Origin: Bacteroidota bacterium
GTDB taxonomy: Bacteria; Bacteroidota; Bacteroidia; Chitinophagales; UBA2359
DNA: 6,523 nt
Assembly (NCBI GenBank): GCA_020629895.1
Contig: JAHDCM010000003.1
Span: 20,253-26,775, forward strand
Direction: 5' to 3'
The position numbers and the translations under genes are program-made. The first letter of the stretch is position 1; each line of letters begins with the position of its first letter. The notes under the pieces are model-generated. The model worked only from the letters and a program-made list of their open reading frames with translations, was not told where the DNA came from and searched no databases. Below are positions 1-6,403 of this stretch, one piece after another.

Positions 1-51
1 TGATTGGATGAATAAAAATATCATTATTAACTATAAAAACCTGATGTTGGT

Positions 52-1404
52 ATGAAGACGAAGGATAAGATGATTGCTGGATTTTCGAAGTTTAATAAGG
101 CAGAAAAGATTGCTTGGTTGGTGAAACATTTTTTTAAGTCAAATCCTATTGAGACGGCTCGTGAATTTGCGAGTTTTTGGCATACAAATTTGGAGGCGCA
201 GAAGTTGTTTGATGGGATTAGTGAGAATACATTGACCAATTTTTATATGCCTTATGGGGTGGCTCCTAATTTTTTGGTAAATGATAAGCTGTATTGTGTG
301 CCGATGGTGATTGAGGAGAGTTCGGTAGTGGCGGCGGCATCGAGTGGGGCTAAATTTTGGTTAAATCGAGGTGGTTTTAAAGCGGAAGTACGTTCGATGA
401 CGAAAGTGGGACATGTGCATTTTAAGTGGGGAGGTAGTGATCCAGTAAAGTTATTTTCGTTTTTTAATGTGTTGAAGCCGAGGTTATTGGCGGGGGTGAA
501 GGAGATTACAAAGAATATGGAGAAACGCGGTGGGGGCGTGACGGGTTTGGAGTTATTGTATTTGCCAGAGATAGAAGAGGGTTATTATCAGTTGAAGGTG
601 GATTTTAATACTTGTGATGCGATGGGGGCGAATTTTATTAATTCGGTGTTGGAGGCGTTTGCAAAAATTTTGGATCAGGAAGTAGCTAGTTACCATGAGT
701 TTGAAGGATCAGAGAAAGAGGTGGTGATTGTGATGGCTATTTTGTCGAATTATACGCCTGAGTGTATTGTGAAGAGTTGGGTGGAGTGTCCCGTGAGTGA
801 TTTGGGTGAGTTTGGGGAGATTTCTGCTCCTGTTTTTGCGGAGAAGTTTGTGTGTGCGGTTAATATTGCCTGTAATGATTCTTATCGGGCGGCAACACAC
901 AATAAAGGTATTTATAATGGGATTGATGCGGTGGTGATTGCTACGGGCAATGATTTTCGGGCGATAGAGGCCTGTGGACATGCGTATGCTTCGAGAAATG
1001 GGAAGTATGTGTCATTGAGTAGGGCGGAGGTGAAAGATGGAAAATTTCGATTTGAATTGGAGGTGCCGTTGGCGGTTGGAACGATTGGTGGTTTGACGAA
1101 GATTCATCCGTTGGCTAAAAAGTCATTGGAGTTATTGGGCAATCCTTCTGCTGAGGAGTTGATGCAGCTTATTGCTTCGGTTGGTTTGGCTCAAAATTTT
1201 GCAGCAGTACGCTCACTAGTAACAACGGGTATTCAGAAGGGACACATGAAGATGCATTTGGCGAATATTTTGACGCATTTTAAAGCAACTGAAACGGAGC
1301 GCGAAACGGCCTTTGATTATTTTTCGGATAAGACGATTTCTTTTTCTTCGGTACGTCAGTATTTGAGTCTTTTGCGAGGGCATACGATTGCGGTGAATGG
1401 ATAG
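52..1404 (+). CDS. mvaA: Class II hydroxymethylglutaryl-CoA reductase
   Basis: The enzyme interconverts HMG-CoA and mevalonate using NAD(P)H. It is cytosolic and commits carbon to the mevalonate isoprenoid pathway. The 450 residues are about normal for bacterial class II enzymes. The N-terminal part has the hallmark NFYMPYGVAPNFLVND (63-78) followed by VPMVIEESSVVAAAS (83-97), which carries the catalytic Glu (88 or 89). DAMGAN (189-194) is the dinucleotide-site motif. ATHNKGIYNGIDAV (281-294) supplies the catalytic Lys285 and ATGNDFRA (297-304) supplies Asp301. GHMKMH (397-402) supplies the catalytic His, most likely His398 by its spacing from Asp301. All catalytic residues are present, so it should be active. 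The ATG at 52 follows an in-frame stop at 34-36; the ATG at 70 (MIAGFSK) is a possible alternative. Class II enzymes are often labelled 'degradative', but the neighbouring kinase argues for a biosynthetic role. Its 3' end overlaps the kinase gene by 8 bases. The coding strand is strongly G-over-C. Confidence 0.94.
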   Translation: MKTKDKMIAGFSKFNKAEKIAWLVKHFFKSNPIETAREFASFWHTNLEAQKLFDGISENTLTNFYMPYGVAPNFLVNDKLYCVPMVIEESSVVAAASSGAKFWLNRGGFKAEVRSMTKVGHVHFKWGGSDPVKLFSFFNVLKPRLLAGVKEITKNMEKRGGGVTGLELLYLPEIEEGYYQLKVDFNTCDAMGANFINSVLEAFAKILDQEVASYHEFEGSEKEVVIVMAILSNYTPECIVKSWVECPVSDLGEFGEISAPVFAEKFVCAVNIACNDSYRAATHNKGIYNGIDAVVIATGNDFRAIEACGHAYASRNGKYVSLSRAEVKDGKFRFELEVPLAVGTIGGLTKIHPLAKKSLELLGNPSAEELMQLIASVGLAQNFAAVRSLVTTGIQKGHMKMHLANILTHFKATETERETAFDYFSDKTISFSSVRQYLSLLRGHTIAVNG

Positions 1405-2329
1405 TGGTGATTTCTCTTTCTCGGCCAATGGAAAGTTGTTGTTAACGGCTGAATATTTTGTATTGGAAGGGGCTACGGCACTGGCGGTTCCTTCGAAATT
1501 TGGGCAGCATTTGTCAGTTGTACAGGTGAGAGATGGTCGGAAGGTGTTGGAATGGGAGAGTGTAAATGCAGCAGGTGTAGTATGGTTAAAAGTCGCGTTT
1601 GGGCTTCCTGATTTGGAGATTTTGGGTGTTTGTGATCCTGTTAAAGAACGTTTGCAATTATTATTAAAAACAGCACGTCAACAAAATCCGCTTTTTTTAC
1701 AGAACAAGTCTATTTCTTATCAGGTTAGTTGCCGATTAGATTTTCCGAACAATTGGGGCTTGGGCAGTAGTTCTACCTTAGTGAGTTTGATTGCTCAGTG
1801 GGCGGATGTGAATCCTTATCCCTTACAATTTGGTGTTTTTGGTGGTTCGGGCTATGATATTGCTTGTGCTACACATAATCGAGCTATTTTATATCAGAAA
1901 ATACTTCCTGAGCCGCGTGTAAAACGTGTTTCTTTTTTCCCTCCTTTTCGTGATCAACTTTATTTTGTGCATCTCAATCGCAAGCAAAATTCGAGAGATG
2001 CGATTCGTTATTTTTATGAACAGTCGGCGCATCATGCTCGTCGAATAACAGAGATTAATGCTATTACTGAGTCGATTCTCTCTTGCCAAGATTTGGCTAG
2101 TTTTCAAGCCTTATTAAAACAACATGAATTGATTATTGGAGCAAGTTTAGGAATAGAACCTGTCCAGCAACGATTGTTTCCTGATTTTGAGGGAGTTGTA
2201 AAGTCGTTGGGTGCTTGGGGAGGTGATTTTGTGTTGGTGGCATCTGCGATGGAGGTTAAAAAAGTTGAACAATATTTTCAAGATCGCACTTATTCTACTA
2301 TATTAATGTATGAGGAGATGGTGAAGTGA
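1397..2329 (+). CDS. GYDIA-family GHMP kinase, probable mevalonate-pathway kinase
   Basis: This is a 310-residue GHMP-superfamily small-molecule kinase. Motif 1 is GKLLLTAEYFVLEGATAL (12-29), closer to the GKLxLAGEYAVL style of phosphomevalonate kinases than to the GEH of mevalonate kinases. The ATP phosphate-binding motif is NNWGLGSSSTL (118-128). GGSGYDIACA (149-158) is the signature naming the family and contains Asp154, the likely catalytic base. The C-terminal glycine motif is LGAWGGDFVLV (271-281). The start lies inside the end of the HMG-CoA reductase gene (the sequence ATGGATAG is shared), in another frame, which suggests translational coupling. Overlap with a mevalonate-forming enzyme implies a later step of the same pathway. 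By motif I favour phosphomevalonate kinase, with mevalonate kinase as the alternative. The exact substrate is inference; kinase fold and ATP use are well supported. Confidence 0.87.
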   Translation: MDSGDFSFSANGKLLLTAEYFVLEGATALAVPSKFGQHLSVVQVRDGRKVLEWESVNAAGVVWLKVAFGLPDLEILGVCDPVKERLQLLLKTARQQNPLFLQNKSISYQVSCRLDFPNNWGLGSSSTLVSLIAQWADVNPYPLQFGVFGGSGYDIACATHNRAILYQKILPEPRVKRVSFFPPFRDQLYFVHLNRKQNSRDAIRYFYEQSAHHARRITEINAITESILSCQDLASFQALLKQHELIIGASLGIEPVQQRLFPDFEGVVKSLGAWGGDFVLVASAMEVKKVEQYFQDRTYSTILMYEEMVK

Positions 2330-2352
2330 TTTTTTAATTGTTAATTTTTTAT

Positions 2353-3312
2353 ATGTTTAAGGTAAATGAATCGGGAAATACTATTGCCCAACTTGTAGTT
2401 GATACAACAGCGCATCCTCTTTTAAAGGATGTATCTTTGAGTGTTCAGGTGACACCTTGTTTGGATCCGTTTTGCGCTTGTGGAGATGTAACACTTACAT
2501 TTATGACGGATGAACAATTGGAGAGGATGTCATCTATAGAGCGTATGGAACATCTTATGAATGAGATATTGATGAAAGGAGATTTGAGTGCTGTGAGTCA
2601 GGTTTTTGAAGCGGGAGCAATGATTAATGTCCATGACCAGGAGATTCTGGATGAGGAAACTGACTTCGAACTATTAGAAACTTCTTTAACGAATATAGAA
2701 GAATTGTTAGAAACGTGTTTGACGAAAAAGGATTGGGAACTGCTTGGAGTTGTTAATTATATGGAGAAAATTCATCAGGCAGATGCTCCTGATTTAGATA
2801 ATGTAAATATTGATGATTTTAGGGATGTCTTTTTGGCTCATCAAGGTGATATGATTGCTTATAAAGATGTTTTTCCTGCATCTGCGCGTTCTATTCAGTT
2901 GGATGGTATTTTTTATTTTATAACAGAAGCATATTGTACTAAATTGGATTGTGGATGTAGTGAAATTGTGGTTGAGTTTTACTCACCAACTAATGTTGAG
3001 AATGAATTGAAACGAACAGGTGCAATTAGTTATGATTATATGTCTGGTGTTTTAGGAGGTCAGGAAGGAAGTACCTCGCATGATGTTAAATTGTTTCAGG
3101 AATTAAATCAGATGTATCCAGACATCGATGAGATTTTTGAGCAAAGACATGCGAATATACGAACATTAGCTTCTAGGGTATATGGTAGGGGGAATGTACG
3201 TTCTTTACCAAACATACGAGGAATTGGGTCTAGTGTCACTAAAAAGGTTGGGCGGAATGTGCTTTGTCCTTGTGGTAGTGGGAAGAAATATAAGCGTTGT
3301 TGTGGGAAGTAG
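2353..3312 (+). CDS. SEC-C metal-binding motif protein with two extra Cys clusters
   Basis: This is a 319-residue soluble protein of unknown function with no signal peptide or membrane segment. The C-terminus is a SEC-C motif: CPCGSGKKYKRCC (305-317), with Cys305, 307, 316 and 317 in the C-x-C-x8-C-C pattern known from the SecA C-tail, where it binds zinc. Two further clusters share the pattern C-x4-C-x-C followed by a beta-strand: Cys36/41/43 (CLDPFCACGDVTLTF) and Cys195/200/202 (CTKLDCGCSEIVVEFY). The middle (about 55-170) is acidic and mostly helical in appearance. I chose the ATG at 2353 (MFKVNES) over an in-frame TTG at 2338, because the five extra residues add nothing and the TTG sits 8 bases after the kinase stop. 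The 23-base gap and lack of a terminator suggest cotranscription with the mevalonate genes. SEC-C tails occur on many unrelated proteins, so no function is assigned. Confidence 0.86.
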   Translation: MFKVNESGNTIAQLVVDTTAHPLLKDVSLSVQVTPCLDPFCACGDVTLTFMTDEQLERMSSIERMEHLMNEILMKGDLSAVSQVFEAGAMINVHDQEILDEETDFELLETSLTNIEELLETCLTKKDWELLGVVNYMEKIHQADAPDLDNVNIDDFRDVFLAHQGDMIAYKDVFPASARSIQLDGIFYFITEAYCTKLDCGCSEIVVEFYSPTNVENELKRTGAISYDYMSGVLGGQEGSTSHDVKLFQELNQMYPDIDEIFEQRHANIRTLASRVYGRGNVRSLPNIRGIGSSVTKKVGRNVLCPCGSGKKYKRCCGK

Positions 3313-3463
3313 ATTATTATAGTTCTGTGACGGTGTGTTTAAAATAAGCTTTTTATTATCCTTCAAAATAAGTATCTTGGATAGAGGTTGTTCAGCTATC
3401 GTGCTGGCATAGTTGATATTGTTATATGTAAAAGCTTTTGTATTAAATTCCTTACTCACTCAC
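3313..3463 (+). other. Intergenic leader upstream of the STAND gene
   Basis: This 151-base gap has no clear intrinsic terminator, so read-through from the upstream operon remains possible. TATCTTGG at 3373-3380 differs from the Bacteroidota -7 consensus at one position (TATCTTTG elsewhere in this window), but no good upstream -33 element accompanies it. A hairpin with 8-base arms (3392-3399 with 3409-3416, one G-U pair, 9-base loop) lies about 50 bases before the ATG and is not followed by a T-run. Either could control the STAND gene. Both are weak. Confidence 0.25.
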
Positions 3464-5539
3464 ATGTCTAAATCTGTTAACTCACGCCCCTCGAATCCAA
3501 ATCGGGCTTCTACTGATAATCATGAGGAAGTTACACAATGGTTGACACCGCGTCCTTATTTTATTCCCAAAGATCAGTTGATTCATCAAGAAGAGGTTGC
3601 TAACCAGTTGGCGGTGAATCTGCATTTTTCGGAAGAGCCTATTTTGTTGAAGGGGATGGAAGGCAGTGGTAAACGCTGTTTGGTACAGCAATATATTGCG
3701 CGTTATGAGGCGCAATTTCAGTATATTATTTGGATACCTTGTTCGCATAATTTTGTGGAAGATTTTGTAGGTCATCCTCAATTGTTGCAGTATTTAGATG
3801 TTCGCTTTCCTGCCGATTTGCCCTTACTTGCTCGATTTCGTCATGTTATGCGTGCCTTACGCTTGTTGGAGGGGGCTACGCTGTTGGTTTTGACTAATTT
3901 CAATAAAAAATATGCTGATACGAATTTGTTGGGTTTGCTTCCGAAAGGAGAAAATTGGCAAACACTGATTACTTCGCGTTATGAACTTCCGTTTTGTAAA
4001 ATGATGGATATGCCTTTGATGAATGAAGCAGATGCCAGTCAGCTTTTTTATCAGGATTATCAGGCACCTATTCGTGTGGCAGAAGTAGGTAAAATTGTTA
4101 GTGAGTTAGAGTATCATCCACTTAGTATTAGTATAGCGGCTCGTTATGCTGCTTTTCAGCAGTTGGAAACTAAAACATTATTGGATGAGTTAGCCCAAAT
4201 TATGGAGGATATGGCCCCTGTTAATTTTTCGATTAGCAAACGGGTGTATTATAAAACGTTTCAACGTGCATTTGCGTTTATTGCTGGATTCTTGCCTGCT
4301 GAAGAAAAAGTAGATCATAATTTATTATTACAAATTCTTGCGACTTTACCAACTGTTCCTATTTCTTTTCAATACTTGTTGGAGTTGGTTACTTTGGAGA
4401 AGCAACGGCTTCGAGAAGTGTTAGATGATTTGACCGATTGGGGCTGGTGTATGTATGAAAAAGAGGGAGATACTTATCAGTTGCATGCATTACTAGGAAT
4501 GATTGTGATTCATAAACGTCGTCCAACCGTATCTAATTTAAGCCCTTTCCTTACTTATCTATTACATGCGTTTGAAAGTAGGGGGGGATTGGTATTAAAT
4601 TTAAATCGGTCTTTTGCACTTTTGTCGCATTTGTATCAAAAGACAGAACAGGTTATACGGGTGCAGTATGCAACTGCAAAAGGGTATCAGCAATTGGGGG
4701 CATACGATAAGGCAGTAAGGTTATTTCGATTAGCGGTAAATTCTGCTAAAGATGAGACATATCCACAATTATCTGCTTGGAAAAATAACTTGGCTTTGCT
4801 TGAACAGCAAGTAGGGAATGAGAAGGTTGCCCTTCAATTGCTGTTGGAAACACTGCGCCAAGACTTAGAGGAATATGGTGCTTCACATCCTATCACGACG
4901 ACTACACAATCGAATTTGGCTTTATTGTATCGACAGTTGGGAGATATTGCTAAGAGTAAAAAGTTACTAAAAAAAGTATTTGAAATAGATCGTCAGCAGT
5001 TGGGCGATGATCATGAAAAGTGTTTGATTAATCGTGTCAACTTGGCGACTGTTTATCTTGATTTGCAAGAGGTTGGTCGGGCAATGGTATTACTAGAAAA
5101 TGTGTTGGCGCATTCGCAGAAGAAAAGTTTATTTGTTAATGCTGCCCGATTGGTTGCTTTTTGTTATGCTCAAAAGGGGGAGGTGGTACAGGCGGTTTAT
5201 TGGATGGAGCAGGTATTGAAAGGTAATCAAGAGCGTTTGGGGGTTTGGCATCCACAAACTGCTAAGGATAAGGCTAATTTAGCCTATTTTTATCAACTTA
5301 AAGGGGATACTAACACGGCACTTGATTTAATAATGAATGCGCTGCAAAAGGATATTGTCAATTTTGGCAAACGTAGTTTGGTTGTTGCCAATCGTTATTT
5401 ACAGTTAGCTCACCTTTATTTGCAGATGGATGATTGGGATAAAACGAGGGAGGCGTTGTTGTATGCTTATAAGATTCGGAAGTTGTTGTTGGGTAAGGAG
5501 CATGTGGAGACGTTGGAGGTGAAGGAGTTGTTGTGGTAG
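3464..5539 (+). CDS. NB-ARC-like STAND protein with C-terminal TPRs
   Basis: This 691-residue cytosolic protein has a STAND architecture. A short polar N-terminus (1-30) has no recognisable effector. The NTPase core runs from about 35 to 230: P-loop GMEGSGKR (64-71), Walker B-position strand TLLVLTNF (139-146), sensor-like TLITSR (167-172), a MNEADASQLF segment (186-195) and a GLPLA-like EYHPLSISIAARY (216-228). A winged-helix region follows (about 285-350) with an MHD-like YQLHALL (338-344). From about 400 to 690 there are tandem TPRs of the kinesin-light-chain type, with LG-x-x-HP-x-T and NLA-x-LY signatures (for example at 472-489, 513-531 and 592-610). STAND proteins usually switch on ligand-driven oligomerisation. 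Here Lys70 is kept, but the following Ser/Thr is Arg and the Walker B acidic pair is Thr-Asn. Nucleotide hydrolysis is therefore doubtful and it may act as a scaffold or sensor. The start is the ATG at 3464; the open frame extends upstream to a TTG at 3413 without recognisable protein features. Confidence 0.87.
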   Translation: MSKSVNSRPSNPNRASTDNHEEVTQWLTPRPYFIPKDQLIHQEEVANQLAVNLHFSEEPILLKGMEGSGKRCLVQQYIARYEAQFQYIIWIPCSHNFVEDFVGHPQLLQYLDVRFPADLPLLARFRHVMRALRLLEGATLLVLTNFNKKYADTNLLGLLPKGENWQTLITSRYELPFCKMMDMPLMNEADASQLFYQDYQAPIRVAEVGKIVSELEYHPLSISIAARYAAFQQLETKTLLDELAQIMEDMAPVNFSISKRVYYKTFQRAFAFIAGFLPAEEKVDHNLLLQILATLPTVPISFQYLLELVTLEKQRLREVLDDLTDWGWCMYEKEGDTYQLHALLGMIVIHKRRPTVSNLSPFLTYLLHAFESRGGLVLNLNRSFALLSHLYQKTEQVIRVQYATAKGYQQLGAYDKAVRLFRLAVNSAKDETYPQLSAWKNNLALLEQQVGNEKVALQLLLETLRQDLEEYGASHPITTTTQSNLALLYRQLGDIAKSKKLLKKVFEIDRQQLGDDHEKCLINRVNLATVYLDLQEVGRAMVLLENVLAHSQKKSLFVNAARLVAFCYAQKGEVVQAVYWMEQVLKGNQERLGVWHPQTAKDKANLAYFYQLKGDTNTALDLIMNALQKDIVNFGKRSLVVANRYLQLAHLYLQMDDWDKTREALLYAYKIRKLLLGKEHVETLEVKELLW

Positions 5540-5580
5540 AGGTGAGCCTTGCATTTGTAGATGCGTGAGGGATAGCAGTG

Positions 5581-5684
5581 GTAGCTTGGCGAACTAGAAA
5601 AGTAGTGAGGCTACGCCTAGCAGGGCTGACGGAGGAAGACACTGCTAGGTGTATAGGCGAACACGTTTTCTAGGAGGCAACTAC
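5581..5684 (+). ncRNA. Candidate structured RNA or repeat element with nested stems
   Basis: Between the STAND stop codon and the long terminator, three stems nest in order. The outer is 5581-5588 with 5678-5684 (one bulged C). The middle is 5594-5601 (CTAGAAAA) with 5666-5673 (TTTTCTAG). The inner is 12 pairs, 5612-5623 with 5642-5653, with one G-U and an 18-base loop. The heptamer GGCGAAC occurs twice (5588-5594 and 5656-5662). A small GCAT/ATGC hairpin sits just upstream, around 5551-5564. The region is GC-richer than the surrounding intergenic DNA and has no credible ORF. It could be a structured 3' UTR, an independent ncRNA ending at the adjacent terminator, or one copy of a dispersed intergenic repeat. 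I did not match it to a named RNA family. Confidence 0.4.
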
Positions 5685-5699
5685 AAACGAATAGCCCGA

Positions 5700-5762
5700 C
5701 GTGTATAAAAAAAGCGTAGCAACCATATTATAGTATGGTTGCTACGCTTTTTTTTATACACG
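5700..5762. terminator. Long bidirectional intrinsic terminator hairpin
   Basis: The left arm 5700-5727 and right arm 5734-5762 are complementary over their whole length except for one extra T in the right arm (A7 opposite T8). The loop is TTATAG. The core stem (AGCGTAGCAACCATA and its complement) is followed by T8 on the plus strand and by T7 on the minus strand, so it can terminate in both directions. It is the first terminator-like structure after the STAND gene and the nested-stem region. The outer extension CGTGTAT/ATACACG makes it much longer than a typical terminator. Confidence 0.8.
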
Positions 5763-5794
5763 GCACGCCCAAAAAATAAATAATAGGGTGCGTC

Positions 5795-5841
5795 TTGTGG
5801 GGTAATAGATTCTAAAAGTAACGTTACCTTTTGTGGGGTAA
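5795..5841. repeat. 11-base direct repeat flanking a 10-base palindrome
   Basis: TTGTGGGGTAA occurs at 5795-5805 and again at 5831-5841, a period of 36 bases. Between them lies the perfect palindrome GTAACGTTAC (5818-5827). It extends by three A/T pairs on each side after one mismatch (AAAA on the left, CTTT on the right). The arrangement could be an operator with two half-sites and a central dyad. It lies about 105 bases upstream of the predicted promoter core at 5946. A chance origin cannot be excluded for repeats this short. Confidence 0.35.
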
Positions 5842-5913
5842 ACGGTTAATTCTTATTCACTTGTCTGATTTTTTACCTTTTCTTTTTTAGATAATTTTAA
5901 AGATACCTGCGAT

Positions 5914-5953
5914 ATTTTGTAATAGTTTTTGTGTGATTACTCATCTATCTTTG
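5914..5953 (+). promoter_or_regulatory. Predicted Bacteroidota promoter for an unannotated RNA
   Basis: TATCTTTG (5946-5953) exactly fits the Bacteroidota -7 consensus TAnnTTTG. Upstream, ATTTTGTAAT (5914-5923) contains a TTTG that could serve as the -33 element, although its 26-base spacer is longer than the usual 17-23. The same ten-base element with the same 22-base gap precedes the lipoprotein gene. Transcription would start near 5960. No reading frame of useful length follows before the terminator at 6097-6131. Confidence 0.45.
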
Positions 5954-5959
5954 GAATGT

Positions 5960-6131
5960 GTTTAAGGATGATGGGTGGTTGAAAAAGTGGGTGGTAGAAC
6001 GCTTGCATTGCTTTTGTAGTGGGTATTGCTAATAAATTTAATGATTATAAATTAGAATGGTGCTAACTAGATGAAAGGATAAATCATTGTTATTGTAAAG
6101 CATGGGACTTTTTGGGTTCTGTGCTTTTTTT
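5960..6131 (+). ncRNA. Candidate small RNA of about 170 nt
   Basis: The interval is defined by the predicted promoter at 5914-5953 and a strong intrinsic terminator at 6097-6131. I see no credible coding frame: ATGs at 5968 and 5971 hit a stop within a few codons, and the ATG at 6102 lies inside the terminator stem. One internal hairpin is visible, AATTTA (6035-6040) with TAAATT (6048-6053). I do not recognise an RNA family. The 5' end is inferred from the promoter position and is good to a few bases at best. If the promoter call is wrong, the terminator could end a longer transcript. Confidence 0.35.
6097..6131 (+). terminator. Intrinsic terminator
   Basis: A 12-pair stem joins 6097-6108 (AAAGCATGGGAC) to 6116-6127 (GTTCTGTGCTTT), with three G-U pairs and a 7-base loop. 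The T-run is at 6125-6131. The wobble pairs make it a terminator mainly for plus-strand transcripts. It is 965 bases after the start of no known gene and more than 330 bases after the stronger terminator at 5700-5762, so a transcript must begin between them for it to have a target. Confidence 0.65.
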
Positions 6132-6320
6132 ATGTGTTCTCTGAGCTAGATATTATTATTTTTCTTTCTGTCATGATAAATATAAGTTTAAATCTCTTAA
6201 TTTTAGGGAAAAAATAAGCTGTATTTTACGAGACTATTATAGGGTTAAGTATTTGATTATTAGTGATTTATGGCTTTTTAGGGGCTTGGTGTTAGCGAGG
6301 ATTTTCAAGAGAATTGCCAA
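6132..6320. other. AT-rich spacer with no recognised feature
   Basis: I see no coding frame of useful length, RNA motif, long repeat or terminator here. It separates the small-RNA terminator from the lipoprotein promoter and probably holds only upstream sequence of the latter. Confidence 0.5.
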
Positions 6321-6360
6321 ATTTTGTAATGGTCAGTAAAAAGTGTTTGCCCTATCTTTG
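6321..6360 (+). promoter_or_regulatory. Predicted promoter of the lipoprotein gene
   Basis: TATCTTTG (6353-6360) exactly matches the Bacteroidota -7 consensus and lies 43 bases before the ATG at 6404. This fits a start site near 6367 and a leader of about 37 bases. ATTTTGTAAT (6321-6330) lies 22 bases upstream of the core, the same element and gap as at 5914-5953. A closer TTTG at 6346-6349 is too near the core to be a -33 element. Confidence 0.55.
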
Positions 6361-6403
6361 AGTTGTCAGAATTAATAATTATTAAACTAAATACCCAATA
6401 GCA

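Noticed and set aside
2..55. Open frame reading MNKNIIINYKNLMLV to a TGA overlapping the reductase ATG (ATGA), possibly the end of an upstream gene.
   Set aside because: Only 17 codons are visible, the stretch is AT-rich like a leader, and the peptide shows nothing recognisable. The window starts too late to decide.
709..981. Minus-strand open frame of 90 codons within the reductase gene, rich in Arg, His, Ile and Thr.
   Set aside because: It is the complement of a conserved catalytic region and shows no domain or own promoter.
3341..3372. AAAATAAG occurring twice in the gap before the STAND gene.
   Set aside because: An eight-base AT-rich repeat is expected by chance in such sequence and is not placed like an operator pair.
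5358..5642. Minus-strand open frame of 94 codons over the end of the STAND gene.
   Set aside because: It overlaps a well-supported gene on the other strand. Its Ser/Thr/Pro-rich translation is what a G-rich, C-poor complementary strand would give.
5978..6012. Stretch resembling a tRNA D-arm and anticodon region (GGTAGAACGCTTGCATTGC).
   Set aside because: There is no matching acceptor stem, anticodon-stem complement or GTTCGAATC-type T-loop. The likeness covers only about 20 bases.
6102..6149. Short plus-strand ORF MGLFGFCAFFMCSLS.
   Set aside because: It has 15 codons, lies across the terminator stem and T-run, and has no ribosome-binding context.
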